Positions 21,638-24,983 of a DNA stretch of 24,983 bases are shown here, piece by piece. Origin of the DNA: Candidatus Atribacteria bacterium (GTDB taxonomy: Bacteria > Bipolaricaulota > Bipolaricaulia > UBA7950 > UBA9294). Position 1 is the stretch's first letter. Every line of letters starts with the position of its first letter. The notes under the pieces were generated by a model. That model was given only the letters and a program-made list of their open reading frames with translations, had not been told where the DNA came from and ran no database searches. A program made the translations under genes and the position numbers. The stretch covers positions 1 to 24,983 of the forward strand of contig SPBW01000014.1 of assembly GCA_004525685.1 (NCBI GenBank), read 5' to 3'.

Positions 21638-24600
21638 ATGAGGCTTCGTCGATGTGACCGTTACCTGTTGCGCCAGATGCTGGGGCCGTTCGCGCTTGCC
21701 TTGGCGGGACTTGTCTTGTTTATCGTTCTCAACTTAATCCTTCGACTGTCTGAATTGATGGTTGATCGCGGGATTGGCATTACCCAGCTTCTGCGGCTGC
21801 TCATTCTGTGGATGCCAGAACTCATCGCCTGGGCCATTCCCATGGCCGCTTTGTTTGCCGTCTTCCTCGGCTTGGGACGCATGGACCATGATCGCGAGAT
21901 CATGGCACTTGAATCTATCGGCGTCTCGCTTCGCCGGATCCTTGTACCTGTGTTGGTCGCTTCCATCGGACTGAGTTTTCTCACATTCGCCGTTTATAAC
22001 TGGGCGATGCCTGCATCGAAGAATGCCGCCCAGCGCACATATCGAGAGATCGTGCTTACGCAATCACTTCCCAGAATCTCCGCCAATACGTTCTTCACTG
22101 GATCCAATGATCAGTACTTCTACGTCCGCCAGTACGATGCCGATGATGGGTCTGTTCGCGATGTTCTCATCTACGACGTATCTGGACGGCTGTTCCCACA
22201 GGCGGAGTCCAAGATCACCATCGTCACTGCTGATACGGGAACCTGGACGAATGAGAATTGGGATCTTGAGAATGGCCGCATGGTCGGCTTTGATCGAGAC
22301 GGCACGCTGATCTATTCAGGCACATTCGAGGAGTTGTCCATCCCTGTCGCTCAGACAGCAGACCAGATTTGGGCCCAATCCAAAGCCCCTTCTGAGATGG
22401 GGATTCGCGAACTGGTCGATCGCATTGCACGAGCCCGCACCAGTGGCCTGCCGACCAAGGAAACAGTCGTTGAACTGCATCAGCGATTTGCGCTCCCCTT
22501 GTCTACGATTCTGTTCGTCTTGGTGGCAGGGACTGTCAGTTTGATGTTCGGATCGAAAAATCGATCGACAGGCATCATCATTGGCCTGGTCATTATCGGA
22601 CTCTACCAGGGTGCGTACTTCTGGCTGAATGCACTGGGCAGACGAGGGGCGATGAACCCCATCCTAGCTGCCTGGACTCCGGACCTGCTGTTCGGCCTTA
22701 TCGGATTCTTGTTGCTCATGCGCGTCGATCGTCTGGCATCACGTGACACGTGGAGCCGTCTGCGCAGCCGCCTCCCCTTCCTGACTGTCTTGGTGTGTTG
22801 CCTGTTCGGCTTCAAAGGATTCAGTCAAGACATTCCGCTTCACCTGGAATGCGAAGACCTGTTCATCTCAGCAGATCAAACCTCCATCGTCGCGCAAGGG
22901 GAGGTTCGCGCTGAGCTAGACGACGTCGTGCTTCAAGCAGACTCTCTCCAATTGGATCAAATTGGCGACGATGGCCAATGGCATCTGAAGGCCATTGGCC
23001 ATGTCGCATTGGAGACCGCTGATTTCGCCTTAACAGGCGATCGAGTGGATGCAGAAATACTCGTGTCGGCAGACGAAACCCGAACCCTCTCGCTGGAAAC
23101 GTTTGGGTTTGGTGGCCAATCCACATTCACCAACTCTTCTGGCGAGAGCCAGACGCTCTACTTCCATGGAGACTCTGGACGCATTGAGTTTGACAGCACT
23201 GGAGATCTGGAGTATGTCGAAATTCGCCAAGGCGAAGTGACGACGTGCAATTGCTGTGATCGACCGTTCCAGTCCCAACCCTACACCATTCGCGCCAATC
23301 GAATGCTGTTTTACCCTGACCGTATGGTCGTTGCATTCGGATTAACGGGCAGAATCGGCGGCGTTCCCGCACTATGGCTTCCAGTGTATGTACAGCCTCT
23401 TGCGGACACGCTGGAGAGCCCACTGTTTCCCGCCATCGGCAACAGTGCCCTTCGCGGGTGGTTTCTCAAATGGAACGTCCCTTTCTATGTCAGCGAGTCG
23501 CTCTATGGATCCATCCTGTTCGACTACTTCTCGCGCTTCAATGAGCTGGGCGGCGGGCTCATCGTCAAGTATGCGACAGACAACCATCGCGGGAATGTGG
23601 ACATCTACGCATTCCCCGCCACTGTTGGGGATTCCACGCTACGGTTTTCTCTCGATCACTCGGTGTCCATCTCAGAAACCTGGAGCGGTTCTGCGTCAGT
23701 CGACTATTCGATGCAAGGCGAGTCAGAGACATTCAGATTTCAAGCGCGAGCAAACGGAACGGTTGGTGCTTGGAGTATCTCATCAAGCGCGATACGGAGC
23801 TGGAAGGAGGTAGGTAACATCATCACTCAGCGACTGCCTGAGTTCTCGCTGACAAGAGAATCCGTGAGCATCGGCCCCCTCTCAATCCAGCCAAGCTTCA
23901 GCACAGGCTGGGTTCGAGAGTGGCGCGAACAAACGCTGACGAATCAGGCCACACGCTTGGGAGCATCTGCAAGCGGCTCTGTAGATCCTTTCCAAGCACT
24001 TGGAGCCACCATTCGACCTTCATTCTCCATCGGATCAACGATTTATTCAGGCTTGGAGGATGACTATCGTACATCGCTGACAATCTCCTTGCCTGCTACT
24101 CGCGGCATCCTCTCGATCGCCTACGACGGGACGTTCGTCGCAGGCAGAAGTCCGTTTGATTTTGATTCGATCGAGGCGCAATCACATGTCGGATGGAGCC
24201 TCGATGCCTCCGCACGCATCGACATTCATCTTGAGGGAGGACTGGACCTAATTGCCCTCTCATTCGATCCGTTGGAGGCCTCCCTCTCGTGGGGATACTC
24301 GCCCGACTGGCGGATCTCTCTCACCTATAGTATCTCTGGCGCTGCGCTTCAAGACGTTGTCCTAGACATGAACTGGCGATCGAGCTCTCACCGTGTCGGC
24401 TGGTCTCTGCCTTATGATGCGACGTCGCAATCCCTTGAGCCGCTGTCGTTTGAGCTCTCATCTGAGATGGGGCCATCCCGACTTTCCCTGTCTGGGGCCA
24501 TTGATCGGGGACAACTAGACTCACTGAATGGATCGCTGTCCATTCAAGGCGAGTCAGGCTGGGGGGCAACCATCTCATCGCAGTTTGACTCCAGCAGTCC

Positions 24601-24772
24601 AACGACGCTGTCAGACACGCGCTTCGGCATCTTCCGTGATATTGGCGACTGCCTGCGGGTTGGACTGGAGAGGGGGGCGGGCGAAATCTGGATCTATGGA
24701 TCGATTCTGGCGTTCCCTGAAGCCATCCTTCGCTACGCGCCCGAGAGCGGCGGCCTTCAATTCGGCGACTAA
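21638..24772 (+). CDS. LptF/LptG-like permease fused to LptA/LptD-like outer-membrane lipopolysaccharide transport protein
   Basis: One open frame of 1044 residues joins parts of the lipopolysaccharide export bridge that are normally separate. Residues 1-365 are a complete LptF/LptG permease: spans near 16-38, 52-78, 101-120, 286-305, 312-334 and 349-363, with a periplasmic domain at 121-285. A basic stretch (RSRLRSR) then precedes a hydrophobic segment (380-392) like a signal peptide, ending near FSQ-D. Residues 400-545 resemble the OstA/LptA/LptD N-terminal domain. Next come a cysteine cluster (537, 539, 540), IRANRMLFYPD, and GGVPALWLPVYVQP (574-587), an LptD hallmark, followed by about 450 residues of alternating strands as in a beta-barrel. 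The last residue is not aromatic. The start is the ATG of MRLRRCDRYLLRQ; an upstream ATG at 21518 adds 40 residues without similarity. It may be cut after export. Domain assignment is by eye. Confidence 0.85.
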   Translation: MRLRRCDRYLLRQMLGPFALALAGLVLFIVLNLILRLSELMVDRGIGITQLLRLLILWMPELIAWAIPMAALFAVFLGLGRMDHDREIMALESIGVSLRRILVPVLVASIGLSFLTFAVYNWAMPASKNAAQRTYREIVLTQSLPRISANTFFTGSNDQYFYVRQYDADDGSVRDVLIYDVSGRLFPQAESKITIVTADTGTWTNENWDLENGRMVGFDRDGTLIYSGTFEELSIPVAQTADQIWAQSKAPSEMGIRELVDRIARARTSGLPTKETVVELHQRFALPLSTILFVLVAGTVSLMFGSKNRSTGIIIGLVIIGLYQGAYFWLNALGRRGAMNPILAAWTPDLLFGLIGFLLLMRVDRLASRDTWSRLRSRLPFLTVLVCCLFGFKGFSQDIPLHLECEDLFISADQTSIVAQGEVRAELDDVVLQADSLQLDQIGDDGQWHLKAIGHVALETADFALTGDRVDAEILVSADETRTLSLETFGFGGQSTFTNSSGESQTLYFHGDSGRIEFDSTGDLEYVEIRQGEVTTCNCCDRPFQSQPYTIRANRMLFYPDRMVVAFGLTGRIGGVPALWLPVYVQPLADTLESPLFPAIGNSALRGWFLKWNVPFYVSESLYGSILFDYFSRFNELGGGLIVKYATDNHRGNVDIYAFPATVGDSTLRFSLDHSVSISETWSGSASVDYSMQGESETFRFQARANGTVGAWSISSSAIRSWKEVGNIITQRLPEFSLTRESVSIGPLSIQPSFSTGWVREWREQTLTNQATRLGASASGSVDPFQALGATIRPSFSIGSTIYSGLEDDYRTSLTISLPATRGILSIAYDGTFVAGRSPFDFDSIEAQSHVGWSLDASARIDIHLEGGLDLIALSFDPLEASLSWGYSPDWRISLTYSISGAALQDVVLDMNWRSSSHRVGWSLPYDATSQSLEPLSFELSSEMGPSRLSLSGAIDRGQLDSLNGSLSIQGESGWGATISSQFDSSSPTTLSDTRFGIFRDIGDCLRVGLERGAGEIWIYGSILAFPEAILRYAPESGGLQFGD

Positions 24773-24783
24773 GCCAGTACAAT
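24756..24783 (+). promoter_or_regulatory. Possible promoter of the small membrane protein gene
   Basis: TACAAT (24778-24783) follows a weak TTCAAT (24756-24761) after 16 bp, straddling the stop codon of the fusion gene. It would give a leader of about 24 nt containing the ribosome binding site. Confidence 0.4.
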
Positions 24784-24813
24784 AGGAGTCAAACGGAATT
24801 GGAGGGGAATCCA

Positions 24814-24912
24814 ATGGAATACGATCTTTCAGCACTCGTCTATGTCGTGATCGCGATCATTCTCGTCATGAAGTTCTATGTTGGCAGTTGTGGTAGCGGC
24901 AGCTGTAGCTAA
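24814..24912 (+). CDS. 32-residue single-span membrane protein with C-terminal Cys-Gly-Ser tail
   Basis: I do not recognise this family. The frame encodes an acidic N-terminus (MEYDLS), one hydrophobic span (about 6-24), then a short tail with two cysteines in GSCGSGSCS. Translation is well supported: GGAGGGG lies 5-6 bases before the ATG and a good -10 box is 30 bp upstream. Its size is below usual gene-calling limits. It follows the LPS transport fusion gene by 41 bp. The tail could bind a metal, form a disulphide if periplasmic, or attach to a partner. A small accessory subunit of an envelope complex is possible, but this is inference. Confidence 0.65.
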   Translation: MEYDLSALVYVVIAIILVMKFYVGSCGSGSCS

Positions 24913-24983
24913 CAATCATCCGGGCGCAGCGAATCAGCCCCCAATCCACATGCGTCTGCGCGTGTACGATGATTGATTCGCGC
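24913..24983. repeat. Overlapping inverted repeats at the window edge
   Basis: CAATCATC (24913-24920) pairs with GATGATTG (24968-24975), and inside it GCGCAG (24924-24929) pairs with CTGCGC (24956-24961). GCGAATCA (24929-24936) also pairs with TGATTCGC (24974-24981), which excludes the first pairing. It starts right after the small gene's stop. No T-tract is visible before the window ends, so a terminator cannot be confirmed. Confidence 0.4.

Noticed and set aside
1..24983. tRNA, rRNA, insertion sequence or prophage
   Set aside because: No tRNA cloverleaf, rRNA segment, transposase, integrase or terminal repeats could be recognised on either strand.

Overview
The window reads as a dense stretch of chromosome from an anaerobic or microaerophilic bacterium with two membranes. 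Anaerobic metabolism is suggested by a class I-type hybrid cluster protein, a tungsten-type aldehyde:ferredoxin oxidoreductase and several Fe-S enzymes. An outer membrane is suggested by a long gene combining an LptF/LptG-like permease with an LptD-like outer-membrane protein. It also carries a RicT/YaaT gene directly after a DNA polymerase III delta' gene, an order best known from Firmicutes. The mix suggests a deep-branching diderm lineage. I cannot name the phylum from sequence alone. Base composition is moderately GC-rich, there are no rRNA, tRNA, IS or CRISPR elements, and GTG and TTG starts are used freely.

Left part (1-5318). An Rrf2-type regulator and hcp form a two-gene operon on the minus strand for nitrosative or redox stress; a perfect dyad overlaps the predicted -10 box. 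A gap of about 500 bp follows, with repeats and a dyad but no convincing gene except a small XRE-type regulator at its end. That regulator converges, with overlapping stop codons, on an acyl-CoA ligase-M20 peptidase pair transcribed leftwards.

Middle (5319-9656). Divergent from the ligase, an aldehyde:ferredoxin oxidoreductase is followed one base later by mobB (pterin cofactor maturation), then by a divergent holB-like gene and ricT. These four lie on the plus strand and probably form one transcription unit.

Right part (9619-21519). Ten minus-strand genes lie nearly end to end: miaB, a PfkB-family kinase, a CBS-pair protein, dinG, a family 2 glycosyltransferase, a CaCA-type cation antiporter, rho, a LysM-M23 peptidase, murA and hflX. 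Many overlap by a few bases. A good sigma70-type promoter in front of the glycosyltransferase probably divides the run. Its roles mix tRNA modification, DNA repair, transcription termination, cell-wall synthesis and ribosome rescue.

Right edge (21520-24983). Divergent from miaB is the most striking gene: one uninterrupted 1044-codon frame encoding an LptF/LptG-like permease, then a signal-peptide-like segment, an OstA/LptA-like domain and an LptD-like barrel. It would join the inner- and outer-membrane ends of the lipopolysaccharide export bridge. A 32-residue single-span protein with a strong ribosome binding site follows, then imperfect dyads at the window edge.
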